A DNA stretch of 13,373 bases. Source: UBA9676 sp036522155 (GTDB taxonomy: Bacteria > Actinomycetota > Actinomycetes > Streptosporangiales > Streptosporangiaceae). Location of the stretch: the NCBI GenBank assembly GCA_036522155.1, contig DATDGI010000134.1, forward strand, positions 1 to 13,373. Direction: 5' to 3'. The notes beneath the pieces are model-generated. The model was not told where the DNA came from. It made no database searches and saw only the letters and a list, made by a program, of their open reading frames with translations. Shown here piece by piece: positions 1 through 6,862 of the stretch (positions are counted from its first letter, which is position 1; each line of letters starts with the position of its first letter). Position numbers and translations under genes: made by a program.

Positions 1-164
1 TCCCCCTACCACCCCAACTGACTCACCAGCCGGCCGCGAACGCACCCGGGAAAGGCCCGGTCCGGTGTCAGCCGGCGGGGCCGGGGACCGAGGTGGTGTC
101 GGCACCAGGGGCCGTGGCCGCCTCGGCCAGCCCGTCGGCCAGGATGGCGGTCAGGCGGGGCAGG

Positions 165-590
165 TCAGCCGGCCTCGGCCCGCTGCTTGAGCGCTTTGTT
201 CAGGGCCTGGAAGCTGGCCTCAGCGCCGGCGAAGGTCTTGCCCGAGAAGGGAACCAGGAGGCCGCGGAAGCTCTCGCTCTGGACCAGCCGGGTGCCACCG
301 TTCACCGGGCTGAGCGTGAAGCTGTGCTCGCCGGACATGATGCCCGGGAGGCTGGCGGACCACCGCAGTTCCACCCCGGGCTCGGCGGCGACGATCCTGG
401 GCTTGACGGTCATCATGCGGCCGTTGGCCGGGTGGACGCTTCGCAAGGTGATCCGCTTCCCGACCTCGATGTCCCCGGCCGCCTCCCGGAACAGCGGATT
501 CCACTCCGGGTAGCGGCTCAGATCGGTGAGAACGGCCCACACGGCCATCGGCGGGGCGGCGATCTCGATCGCCGCCGACATGGTCTTCAT
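165..590 (-). CDS. SRPBCC (START/Bet v1-like) family protein
   Basis: A 141-residue protein with the SRPBCC layout. An N-terminal strand and amphipathic segment carry IEIAAPPMAVWAVLTDLSRY (residues 8-27), followed by the family hallmark YPEWNPLF (27-34). Beta strands with the motif ELRWSASLPGIMSGEH come next, then a long C-terminal helix ending in FQALNKALKQRAE. The fold encloses a hydrophobic ligand pocket; members act as lipid or polyketide binders, cyclases or stress proteins, so the ligand cannot be named. The ATG at 590 is well supported by AGGAGA six bases upstream (tctcct on the plus strand, 597-602). The gene is divergent from a TetR-family regulator, and the 112 bp between them holds two overlapping dyads, so it is probably that repressor's target (inference). 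Length is normal for the family. No signal peptide, so cytosolic. Confidence 0.9.
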   Translation of the reverse strand: MKTMSAAIEIAAPPMAVWAVLTDLSRYPEWNPLFREAAGDIEVGKRITLRSVHPANGRMMTVKPRIVAAEPGVELRWSASLPGIMSGEHSFTLSPVNGGTRLVQSESFRGLLVPFSGKTFAGAEASFQALNKALKQRAEAG

Positions 591-638
591 CGGCCGTCTC
601 CTGGCGGTCAGCGCCGCGGCGCCTGGCTCGGGTATTAA

Positions 639-682
639 CGTGCGTAGTACGTTGTTTCCGATAATACTACGTACAGCGCACG
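639..682. promoter_or_regulatory. Putative TetR operator: two staggered inverted repeats
   Basis: A long imperfect dyad has arms CGTGCGTAGTACGTTGT (639-655) and its near reverse complement at 666-682, 14 of 17 positions paired, with a 10-bp spacer. A second, shorter perfect dyad, CGTAGTA (643-649) with TACTACG (665-671), lies in the same DNA but is centred 3.5 bp away. The position between an SRPBCC gene and a TetR gene, both reading outward, is where a TetR-family protein would bind to repress itself and its neighbour. The symmetry is seen directly; binding is inferred. Confidence 0.6.
660..665 (+). promoter_or_regulatory. Possible -10 box of the TetR gene
   Basis: GATAAT matches the -10 consensus at five of six positions and lies 37 bp before the preferred TetR start codon. 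A poor -35 candidate, TTAACG, sits at 635-640 with a long 19-bp spacer. The box falls within the operator spacer, so a bound repressor would block it. Confidence 0.35.
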
Positions 683-702
683 CTGAAAGCCGGGATCATC
701 AC

Positions 703-1479
703 ATGGCACGGACCGCGGGCCAGCGGCCGCACCGGGCGGCTGGAACCAGCCAGCCTGGCCGCATCGAGCGGGCCAGCGCCCTGGCGTCCATCTGGGATCT
801 GCCCGAGCGGGGCAGCCGGGGGCCGAAGCCGCGGCTCGACCGGGACGCGATCGCGGCCGCCGCCGTGCGGATAGCCGACACCGAGGGGCCCGCCGCGCTC
901 ACCATGCGGCGGGTGGCCAGCGCGCTGGGCATCGCCACCATGTCGCTGTACAACTACGTCCCGGCCAAGGACCATCTGGCCCAGCTCATGATCGACCGGC
1001 TGGCCGGCGAGTACAGCTACCCGCCGCAGCCGCCGGCGGACCGCCGCCGGGCCGTCGCCGACCTGGCCCGGCAGGCCCGCGACATCGCGCGGCGTCACCC
1101 GTGGCTGCCCGGGCTGTTGCACCGTCCCCCGCCCGCTGGCCCGAACGGCCTGCGCTACCTGGACTACTTCCTGGGCCTGCTGGCCGGCTCCCGGCTCGAC
1201 ACCGGCGCGAAACTAGAGGTCATCGCGCTGGTCAGCGGCTTCGCCACGATGTACGGCGGCATGCAGGCGGCGCTCGCGGATGAGCGGGCCGGGACCGGGA
1301 CCAGCGCGGCCCAGCAAGCGGCCGCCCAGGTCCAGGCGTTCGCCCGGGCGGCGGCCAGCGGCCGCCATCCCCACCTGGCCGCCGCGCTCGCGGTGGCCGG
1401 GCCGGCCCGGGCCGAGGAGGACATCTTCGAGTCCTGCATCGTGCGCCTCATCGAGGTCGCGCTTCCCGCTGGGGGCTAA
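703..1479 (+). CDS. TetR/AcrR family transcriptional regulator
   Basis: A 258-residue repressor. After a flexible, basic N-terminal stretch (1-44), the TetR DNA-binding domain spans about 45-95: RDAIAAAAVRIADTEG, then LTMRRVASALGIATMSLYNYV (helix-turn-helix, recognition helix near 78-86), then KDHLAQLMIDRL. The long N-terminal extension and a helical C-terminal half with YLDYFLGLLAG and LVSGFATMYGGMQ resemble the TetR_C (class 1) ligand-binding and dimerisation domain. The reading frame is open back to 526, but an upstream start there would overlap the divergent SRPBCC gene and the operator, so ATG 703 is preferred. No strong ribosome binding site is visible; GAAAG near 685-689 is the best. 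It probably represses itself and the SRPBCC gene. Its stop codon overlaps that of the convergent membrane-protein gene by 4 bp. Ligand unknown. Confidence 0.9.
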   Translation: MARTAGQRPHRAAGTSQPGRIERASALASIWDLPERGSRGPKPRLDRDAIAAAAVRIADTEGPAALTMRRVASALGIATMSLYNYVPAKDHLAQLMIDRLAGEYSYPPQPPADRRRAVADLARQARDIARRHPWLPGLLHRPPPAGPNGLRYLDYFLGLLAGSRLDTGAKLEVIALVSGFATMYGGMQAALADERAGTGTSAAQQAAAQVQAFARAAASGRHPHLAAALAVAGPARAEEDIFESCIVRLIEVALPAGG

Positions 1480-3272
1480 CCGCCGGGTGGCCCCGGGGTG
1501 GTGGCCGGGCGCGGGAGGCGGCCGGCCACGGTGGCGGCCAGCCGGGGCAGCACGTCGGGCGGCACGGTGGCGGCGGCGGAGCCGCCGATGGTGACCTTGG
1601 CGGTCAGCGAGCCCTGCCGGAAGACGATGGTGCGATCCCGGCTGACCAGCCACGCCTCGTCGCCGGGCCCGGGCAGCGGGCGGCCGGACCGTTTGGCCGG
1701 ACCCGAGCTCAGCAGGCCCAGCCGGCCTTCCGCCACGGTGACGATGACGGTGATGCCGTCGCCCCGGTAGACCGCGCCGACCGCCCCAGCCTGGACACCG
1801 GTGGCGCGGATCGGGCGGCCGACCGCGGCCTCGACCTCCTCGGCGCTCAGCAGCGGGCTCGGCTCGGCGGGTTCCCCGGCGGCGGTGCCCGCAGCAGGCC
1901 GGTCCGGCACCAGCGAGAGCAGGCGGCCGGTGCGGGGGGACGCCCGCACCGCCACCGGATCGCCCAGGGACAGCTGGCCGAGCGCGGCACCGCTGACACC
2001 GAAGCTCCAGGCCCGCTCGCCGTCGTCCACCGCCAGGCACGGCACGTAGACGTCGTCGTCGCCGCTGCCGCGGCGCTCCACCCAGCGGGCGATCACCTGG
2101 CCGTGGAAACTGACCGCTAACGGCTGGGCCAGCCAGGCCGCCACCCGGCGCACCCCGATCACCGCGGCGGCGGCGAAGGCGGCCAGCAGCACGATGGGCA
2201 GCAGCGTGCCCCATGGGCCGGGCAGCAGGGAACTCAGGTACGTCATCAGGGCCAGCCAGGCGGCGAGCAGCAGCCACCCCACCGGGTGGGTACGGCCGAA
2301 CGGCAGCGGCTGGATCGGGACCAGCCGCCACTGCCCGCCCAGGGACGACCAGGCCGCGCCGGGCCGCGGCGTCTCCTCGGCCTGCCAGGGAGCGCTCCGC
2401 CGGGCCGCGGCCAGGCGGCGGCGCGGGCGGGCCCCGGCGCCCCGGCCGGGAACCGCCCCGGCCAGCGGCACCGGGACACCGGCGGCGACCACCGCGGCCA
2501 GCCGGCTCAGCTCAGCCGCCGAGCCGGCCGGAAGCCCGCCCTCTGGGCCCGGGCCGGCCGAGCTCAGCCAGCCCCAGGCCGCGGCGGTCTCGCGCGCCGT
2601 TTGCGCCGCCAGCTTGCCCAGCGCGGCTCCCTGGCCGGTCAGCCGGTCCCGGCGGGCCAGCAGGCCCGCCCAGTAGGCGGGCAGCATGATCGCGAAGAAG
2701 CCCGCGGCCAGCGGCGCGAACAGGCCCGAATGCAGCCGGGCCTGCAGCGCGAGGAACGCGAGCATGCCGACCACCACCGCGCCGACAGACAGCGCCAGCT
2801 GGCCGGCCACCGGCAGCCGGCGCCGGGCCAGCCCGGCTTGCCTGCCTTCGGCCCGGACAGCCCGGTCGAACGGATCCCACCGGCCCTGGACATCGCTCAC
2901 GCAGCTGTCCGCTAGCACCTCGAACGGCGCGCCCGCCCGGCCCGCCAGGGCCCGCACCCCGGCCAGGACCAGCGACTCCGACGGGGCCAGCTCGGAGCCG
3001 GCGATCGGCCCGGCCGGTATCTCGCACCACAGCTGGCCGGGCGCCCACTCGGTGACCACCAGGTACCCGCGGGCCGCGAGATCGAGGATGGTGGCCGGGT
3101 AGGCGGGGGCGTCCAGACGGCACCGGGTCACGGCCAGGTTCACCAGCGCGGGCCGCACCGCCTCCGGCCGCGTGGCCGCGCCGGGCCGTGGTGGCCGGGC
3201 GGTGACCACCGCGGACCAGCCGAAGGCCAGCAGCCAGCCGGCCGCGGCCGCGAGGGCAAGGGACTCCATCAT
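1476..3272 (-). CDS. DUF2207-like membrane protein
   Basis: A 598-residue integral membrane protein of unknown function. TM1 is at about 4-23 (LALAAAAGWLLAFGW). A DUF2207-type cytosolic segment follows, with YPATILDLAARGYLVV (58-73), where actinobacterial DUF2207 proteins carry a TxLDLAxRGYL motif. A TM hairpin lies near 157-205. AAWGWLSS (231-238) and AAWSSLGGQWR (306-316) also fit that family. A second hairpin spans about 331-380, and a soluble C-terminal domain (385-598) contains two beta-rich parts and ends in a Pro-rich tail. The N-terminal extracytoplasmic beta domain of full DUF2207 proteins is missing, so this is a shortened form. ATG 3272 is preferred over GTG 3302 because GGAAGGCGGAG lies just upstream. 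It is transcribed toward the TetR gene and appears monocistronic. Pfam assignment comes from motif memory; the fold beyond it is not recognised. Confidence 0.75.
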   Translation of the reverse strand: MMESLALAAAAGWLLAFGWSAVVTARPPRPGAATRPEAVRPALVNLAVTRCRLDAPAYPATILDLAARGYLVVTEWAPGQLWCEIPAGPIAGSELAPSESLVLAGVRALAGRAGAPFEVLADSCVSDVQGRWDPFDRAVRAEGRQAGLARRRLPVAGQLALSVGAVVVGMLAFLALQARLHSGLFAPLAAGFFAIMLPAYWAGLLARRDRLTGQGAALGKLAAQTARETAAAWGWLSSAGPGPEGGLPAGSAAELSRLAAVVAAGVPVPLAGAVPGRGAGARPRRRLAAARRSAPWQAEETPRPGAAWSSLGGQWRLVPIQPLPFGRTHPVGWLLLAAWLALMTYLSSLLPGPWGTLLPIVLLAAFAAAAVIGVRRVAAWLAQPLAVSFHGQVIARWVERRGSGDDDVYVPCLAVDDGERAWSFGVSGAALGQLSLGDPVAVRASPRTGRLLSLVPDRPAAGTAAGEPAEPSPLLSAEEVEAAVGRPIRATGVQAGAVGAVYRGDGITVIVTVAEGRLGLLSSGPAKRSGRPLPGPGDEAWLVSRDRTIVFRQGSLTAKVTIGGSAAATVPPDVLPRLAATVAGRLPRPATTPGPPGG

Positions 3273-3379
3273 GGGCTCCGCCTTCCCGAGGCCACCGGCC
3301 ACGCCCGCCCCCGCGGATGAGCGCGGCGAGCGGCCTCACCGACCGGCACGCGGAAACCATGAACGGCGGGTGAACGGCC

Positions 3380-3457
3380 CCCGGGCCAGCAGAAGGTCAG
3401 CCGGGGCCAGCCGCAGCCAGCCCGGGCCAGCAGAAGGTCAGCCGGGGCCAGCCGCAG
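3380..3457. repeat. Two-copy 41-bp tandem repeat
   Basis: An identical 37-bp unit beginning CCCGGGCCAGCAGAAGGTCA occurs at 3380-3416 and 3421-3457, separated by CCAG, giving a 41-bp period. The array ends 1 bp before the stop codon of the short-chain dehydrogenase. The 12-mer AGGTCAGCCGGG, which contains that stop (TCA on the plus strand), occurs three times: 3394-3405, 3435-3446 and 3456-3467. This suggests the repeats arose by duplication around the gene's 3' end. They lie in its 3' untranslated region. Confidence 0.85.
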
Positions 3458-3458
3458 G

Positions 3459-4355
3459 TCAGCCGGGCAGGCCGTACTGGCGGCGGATGACAGTGTCGAA
3501 GACGCGGTCGGGCAGCACGCTGCTCAGCGCCACCAGGCTCTTGGCCACCGGGTTGATCAGGTAGCGGGTCCGGGGCCGGCGGGCGGTCACCGCGCGGGTG
3601 ATGACCCGGGCGATGCCGTCCGCGTCCGACCCCAGCCGGGACACAAGCGGGTCACTCTCGGTCCTGGCGAAGGACACACCGACCGCCGCCTTGAAGGCCG
3701 CGTACGGGTCGTCGCCAGCATCCGCCGCGGCCGGCTGGCCGGGCCCGCCGTCCGCCGGATCGGTCACGGACAGCGAGGCGGCCGCCCGTTCGGTCCACGG
3801 CGTCTTCACCGGTCCGGGCTCGATCAGCACCACGTGGATGCCAAACTGCGCGACCTCCATCCGCAGCGCGTCGCTGAGCGCCTCCACCGCGTACTTGGAC
3901 GCGTGGTAGAAGGCCCCGCCGGGCAGCGTGACCCGGCCGCCCATGGACGACACGTTGAGAATGCGCCCGCCACCGCGGCGGCGCATGCCCGGCAGGACCA
4001 GCTGGATGAGCCTGGCCAGGCCAAAAAAGTTGGTCTCGAACTCCCGGCGAATCTCGGACATCGGCAGTTGCTCGACCGGGCCGTACAGGCCGTACCCGGC
4101 ATTGTTGAGCAGCGTGCCGACCGCACCGGCGTCCCTTTCCACCTGTGCCACCGCGGCGGCCATGGACGCCTCGTCGGTCACGTCGAGCGCCAGCGTGGCG
4201 ATGCCCTGGCTAGCCAGGGCGGCCAGGGTGGCAGGCCGCCGGGCGGTCGCGTAGACCCGCAGGCCGGCGTGATGCAGGCTGATCGCGGCGGCCCGGCCGA
4301 TGCCGGAGGAGCAGCCGGTGATGAGCACCGGTTCCGCGCTGGTCTGGCTATCCAT
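3459..4355 (-). CDS. Classical SDR-family NAD(P)-dependent oxidoreductase
   Basis: A 298-residue short-chain dehydrogenase/reductase with a complete set of classical motifs: the cofactor-binding TGCSSGIG (13-20), DVTD after beta-4 (58-61), NNAG (84-87), the catalytic Ser in NVSSMGG (about 137), YHASK with Tyr150 and Lys154, and the PG motif IEPGPVKT after the active site. ATARR after beta-2, with basic residues, suggests NADP(H) preference (inference). The C-terminal extension (about residues 195-298) contains an insert rich in Ala/Asp/Gly and the substrate-side PRTRYLINPVAK segment, as in oxidoreductases annotated near retinol or steroid dehydrogenases; the true substrate is unknown. ATG 4355 is preferred over GTG 4382, because AGGTG precedes the ATG and nothing precedes the GTG. 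Cytosolic. It is divergent from the Ser/Thr kinase gene across 183 bp. Confidence 0.92.
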   Translation of the reverse strand: MDSQTSAEPVLITGCSSGIGRAAAISLHHAGLRVYATARRPATLAALASQGIATLALDVTDEASMAAAVAQVERDAGAVGTLLNNAGYGLYGPVEQLPMSEIRREFETNFFGLARLIQLVLPGMRRRGGGRILNVSSMGGRVTLPGGAFYHASKYAVEALSDALRMEVAQFGIHVVLIEPGPVKTPWTERAAASLSVTDPADGGPGQPAAADAGDDPYAAFKAAVGVSFARTESDPLVSRLGSDADGIARVITRAVTARRPRTRYLINPVAKSLVALSSVLPDRVFDTVIRRQYGLPG

Positions 4356-4417
4356 GCCGCACCTGCTTTCCGCTGCCGTCACAGCCGGGTAACAATTCCT
4401 AACACAACGGGACGCAC

Positions 4418-4423
4418 ATTATC
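4418..4423 (-). promoter_or_regulatory. Possible -10 box of the SDR gene
   Basis: Read on the minus strand this is GATAAT, five of six matches to the -10 consensus, 62 bp upstream of the SDR start codon. A weak -35 candidate, TTCTCG, lies 17 bp further upstream and overlaps the first of the kinase-side inverted repeats. Confidence 0.25.
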
Positions 4424-4438
4424 GCCGTCACCACTCAT

Positions 4439-4511
4439 GGCGAGAAAATCCGGGCACCACTCTCGCCCTGTAACCTTAATCCTGGTTACATGGCGATCAT
4501 TAGCGTGATCG
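4439..4511. promoter_or_regulatory. Three consecutive inverted repeats upstream of the kinase operon
   Basis: Three perfect dyads lie end to end in the SDR/kinase intergenic region. GGCGAGA (4439-4445) pairs with TCTCGCC (4461-4467) across 15 bp. TGTAACC (4469-4475) pairs with GGTTACA (4484-4490) across 8 bp. CGATCA (4494-4499) pairs with TGATCG (4506-4511) across 6 bp. CATGGCGA also occurs as a direct repeat at 4436-4443 and 4489-4496. The arms differ from one another, so these may be sites for different regulators, RNA hairpins in the leader, or both. No convincing -35/-10 pair for the kinase is visible. The region is more AT-rich than the flanking genes. Confidence 0.6.
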
Positions 4512-4538
4512 GCCTTATTTGGGGGCGGGGATTAGTTC

Positions 4539-6299
4539 GTGAAAGGGCTGGAACCGGGTGACCCGCAGCGGGTCGGCAGGTACCGGCTGCTCGGGCGGCT
4601 CGGCAGTGGCGGCATGGGCCGGGTCTTCCTGGGCCAGTCCCCCGGTGGCCGGCTGGTCGCGGTCAAGCTCATCCGCCCGGAACTGGCGGCCGATCCCGAG
4701 TTCCGCGCCCGGTTCGCCCGCGAGGTGGCGGCGGCGCGGCACGTCAGCGGCATGTTCACCGCCGCGGTCGTGGACGCCGATCCGGAGGGCCCGCAGCCGT
4801 GGCTGGACACCGCCTATGTGCCGGGGCCGTCCCTGTCCGCCGCGGTCGCCCGGCACGGGCCGCTCCCGGTCAGTTCGTGCCTGACGCTGGCCGCCGGGCT
4901 GGCCGAGGGGGTTGGCGCGGTCCACGCGGCGGGAATGGTGCACCGTGATCTCAAGCCGTCCAATGTGCTGCTGGCCGGCGACGGGCCGCGGATCATCGAT
5001 TTCGGGATATCCCGCGCCGCGGATGCGACCGCCCTGACCCGGGCCGACCTGGTGGTTGGCTCACCCGGGTTCATGTCGCCGGAGCAGGCCATGGGCCTGG
5101 AGGTCGGCCCGGCCAGTGACATATTCAGCCTTGGCGCGGTCATCATCTTCGCCGCTACCGGCCAAGGACCGTTCGGGACCGGATCGGCCACTGCCCTGCT
5201 CTACCGGGTCGTGCACGATCCGCCGGGGATGGACCGGCTGCCGGGCGAGATCCGTCCGCTGGCCAGCGCGTGCCTGGCCAAGGACCCGTCCCGGCGGCCG
5301 ACGAGCGAGCAACTGCTGGCCCAGCTCGGCAGCGCCGAGCCCGCCGCCAACTGGCTGCCGTGGCCGGTCGCATCCGAGGCGGTCTACCCGCGGACCGCCG
5401 ACGCCCCGCAGCCGTGGACCCTGACCGAGCCGTTCGGGCCACCGCCGACCCGGCCGGCCCCGGAACACCTGACACCGGAACACCCGGCACCAGAAGAGCT
5501 CGCACCCGAGCACCTGGCACCGGAGCGCTCGGCGCCCGGCCAGCCGGGACCGCACCCCCAGGACCCGGCCCAGCGGGGACCGCACTCCCAGGATCCGGCC
5601 CCGCAGGGTGGCCCGCCGTCCGCCATTCCGCGCGCCGGCACGCCACAACCGGGGCCGATGCGGCCGCCGTCGCGGCCCGTTCCGCGCGGCCGGGCACCCG
5701 GCACTACCAGGGTGCTGGGCCAGGTCCCCGGCCAGGCCGGGCGGGCAGGCAGGCCAGGCGGCCCCGGCCAGAAACGCGGCCCGGGCCGGGAACGCGGACC
5801 TGGCCGGCGACCCGGCCCCGGCCAGTCACCCAGCCCCGGCCGGCCACGGCGCCCCGGCGCGGGCAGGCCCGGCCCGCCCGCTGGGCGGCGGCGGATGGGG
5901 CTCTGGGCGGCCTCGGCCGTGGTGGTGCTGGCCGGCATCGTGGCCGCCGTGGTCGCCCTGACCTCGCACTCGCCCGGCAGCGGGCCGGCGACCGCACCAC
6001 CGCCGCCTGGACCGCGGGCCGTCGTGCTCGCCTACATCGCAGCGATCAACACCCGCGACTGGCACCGGGTATGGGATCTGGGCGGACGCAACCTCAGCCC
6101 CTCCTATCACGCTATGGTCGCTGGTTACCGGCTGACTGCCCACGACGACCTGAGCAATATCAGGGTCAAGGGCGACATGGTGGACGGGAACCTGCTCGCC
6201 CGCGAGACGACGGGCGCAGTACAGCGCTACCGGATGCATTATGTGGTCAGGGACGGCGTCATAACTGCCGGGCGCGCCACCTTGCTGGGGACCAGCTAG
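4539..6299 (+). CDS. Transmembrane Ser/Thr protein kinase (PknB-type) with NTF2-like extracellular domain
   Basis: A 586-residue receptor-like kinase. The catalytic domain (about 15-265) has a Gly-rich loop LGSGGMGRVFLG (21-32), AVK with Lys43, alpha-C Glu62, HRDLKPSN (135-142, Asp137), DFG (154-156), the SPE form of the APE motif (180-182), Asp194 and Arg253, so it should be active. A long linker (about 270-452) follows: six 5-residue units of APEHL type (307-336), two 10-residue units of GPHPQDPAQR type (337-356), then a Gly/Pro/Arg-rich basic tract. One TM helix is at about 454-474. The outside domain (about 490-586) has VLAYIAAINTRDWHRVWDLG and a YHAMVAGY segment typical of actinobacterial NTF2/SnoaL-like sensor domains. 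There are no PASTA repeats. GTG start with GGGGGCGGGG 8 or more bases upstream. It is followed at 29 bp by a lipoprotein gene, its probable partner. The signal it detects is unknown. Confidence 0.93.
   Translation: MKGLEPGDPQRVGRYRLLGRLGSGGMGRVFLGQSPGGRLVAVKLIRPELAADPEFRARFAREVAAARHVSGMFTAAVVDADPEGPQPWLDTAYVPGPSLSAAVARHGPLPVSSCLTLAAGLAEGVGAVHAAGMVHRDLKPSNVLLAGDGPRIIDFGISRAADATALTRADLVVGSPGFMSPEQAMGLEVGPASDIFSLGAVIIFAATGQGPFGTGSATALLYRVVHDPPGMDRLPGEIRPLASACLAKDPSRRPTSEQLLAQLGSAEPAANWLPWPVASEAVYPRTADAPQPWTLTEPFGPPPTRPAPEHLTPEHPAPEELAPEHLAPERSAPGQPGPHPQDPAQRGPHSQDPAPQGGPPSAIPRAGTPQPGPMRPPSRPVPRGRAPGTTRVLGQVPGQAGRAGRPGGPGQKRGPGRERGPGRRPGPGQSPSPGRPRRPGAGRPGPPAGRRRMGLWAASAVVVLAGIVAAVVALTSHSPGSGPATAPPPPGPRAVVLAYIAAINTRDWHRVWDLGGRNLSPSYHAMVAGYRLTAHDDLSNIRVKGDMVDGNLLARETTGAVQRYRMHYVVRDGVITAGRATLLGTS
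5457..5606 (+). repeat. Degenerate coding repeats in the kinase linker
   Basis: Six 15-bp units encode APEHL-type pentapeptides (5457-5546): APEHL, TPEHP, APEEL, APEHL, APERS, APGQP. Two 30-bp units then encode GPHPQDPAQR and GPHSQDPAPQ (5547-5606). They stay in frame and form a Pro-rich, probably unstructured juxtamembrane spacer in the kinase. Such tracts vary in length through slippage. Confidence 0.8.
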
Positions 6300-6328
6300 C
6301 CATCCATGCGAACGGCGGGAGCGGAGTC

Positions 6329-6862
6329 ATGAAGAGAGCCATCATCACCGCCGGCGTGCTGCTCGCCATCGCGGGCTGCGGCGCCAGCGGGCACTCGTCC
6401 GGGCAGACCTCGGGCAGTGGGCACATGTCCGGGCCGCTCACCGGGAGCCCGGGCGCCAGCAGCCCCCGGCTGATCTCCGTCGGGCACGGCACGTGCACGC
6501 ACCCCTATCCGGGGAACCCGCACGTCACCGCCTGTGTCTACCCGTCCGGCCTGTACTCGATCTCGTACCGGCTGGAGAATCAGTACTACTGGCATCCCGG
6601 CCCGGGCTACTTCGCGGTGGCCGAGACCTACTACAAGCAGAACGCCCCTGGCCGGGCCGCGGGCGCCTGGACCGGGCGGGCCATCTCGGTCGGCGACAGC
6701 TGCCTGATCGACGACGAGTGGATCCCAAACCTGAAGACCCCGCCCGGGAACTGCCTGGACGCCCGGGACGGCGAATACCGTTCGGCCACCGCCTATGAGC
6801 AGCGGAGCGTGATGGCGTTCTGGCGGATCATGACCACCTACATTCCGAGCGACGAGCGCTGA
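6329..6862 (+). CDS. Secreted lipoprotein of unknown function, kinase partner
   Basis: A 177-residue protein starting MKRAIITAGVLLAIAGC, a short lipoprotein signal peptide whose lipobox IAGC places the lipidated residue at Cys17. A Gly/Ser/His-rich linker (18-48) follows, typical of surface lipoproteins. The globular part (49-177) has four cysteines (56, 69, 125, 142) that could form two disulfides outside the membrane, and is rich in aromatic residues (YSISYRLENQYYWHPGPGY). I do not recognise the domain. ATG 6329 has GGGAG seven bases upstream. The frame is open far upstream, through the kinase gene, but that is antiparallel noise from high GC; the lipoprotein signal fixes the start. Only 29 bp separate it from the kinase stop, so they are almost certainly co-transcribed. 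It may bind or modulate the kinase's extracellular domain (inference). Confidence 0.88.
   Translation: MKRAIITAGVLLAIAGCGASGHSSGQTSGSGHMSGPLTGSPGASSPRLISVGHGTCTHPYPGNPHVTACVYPSGLYSISYRLENQYYWHPGPGYFAVAETYYKQNAPGRAAGAWTGRAISVGDSCLIDDEWIPNLKTPPGNCLDARDGEYRSATAYEQRSVMAFWRIMTTYIPSDER

Noticed and set aside
526..702. N-terminal extension of the TetR gene starting at 526
   Set aside because: It overlaps the divergent SRPBCC gene and runs through the operator and -10 box; the encoded residues do not resemble a TetR N-terminus.
165..1479. Toxin-antitoxin or phage-defence pair
   Set aside because: SRPBCC and TetR families with an operator between them fit ligand-responsive regulation; no nuclease, toxin or defence domains are seen.
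1213..2331. 372-codon open frame on the minus strand, overlapping the TetR and DUF2207-like genes
   Set aside because: Arg/Gly/Pro-rich product with no motifs; a high-GC shadow of the real frames.
3380..3457. Insertion-sequence ends or attachment site
   Set aside because: The two copies are direct, 4 bp apart, with no transposase or integrase gene nearby.
5457..5606. CRISPR-like or VNTR-like array
   Set aside because: The units are 15 and 30 bp, degenerate, contiguous and in frame within a protein; there are no spacers and no cas genes.
5270..6328. Upstream continuation of the lipoprotein frame through the kinase gene
   Set aside because: The kinase frame has all catalytic motifs; the extension lacks motifs and would bury the lipoprotein signal peptide mid-protein.
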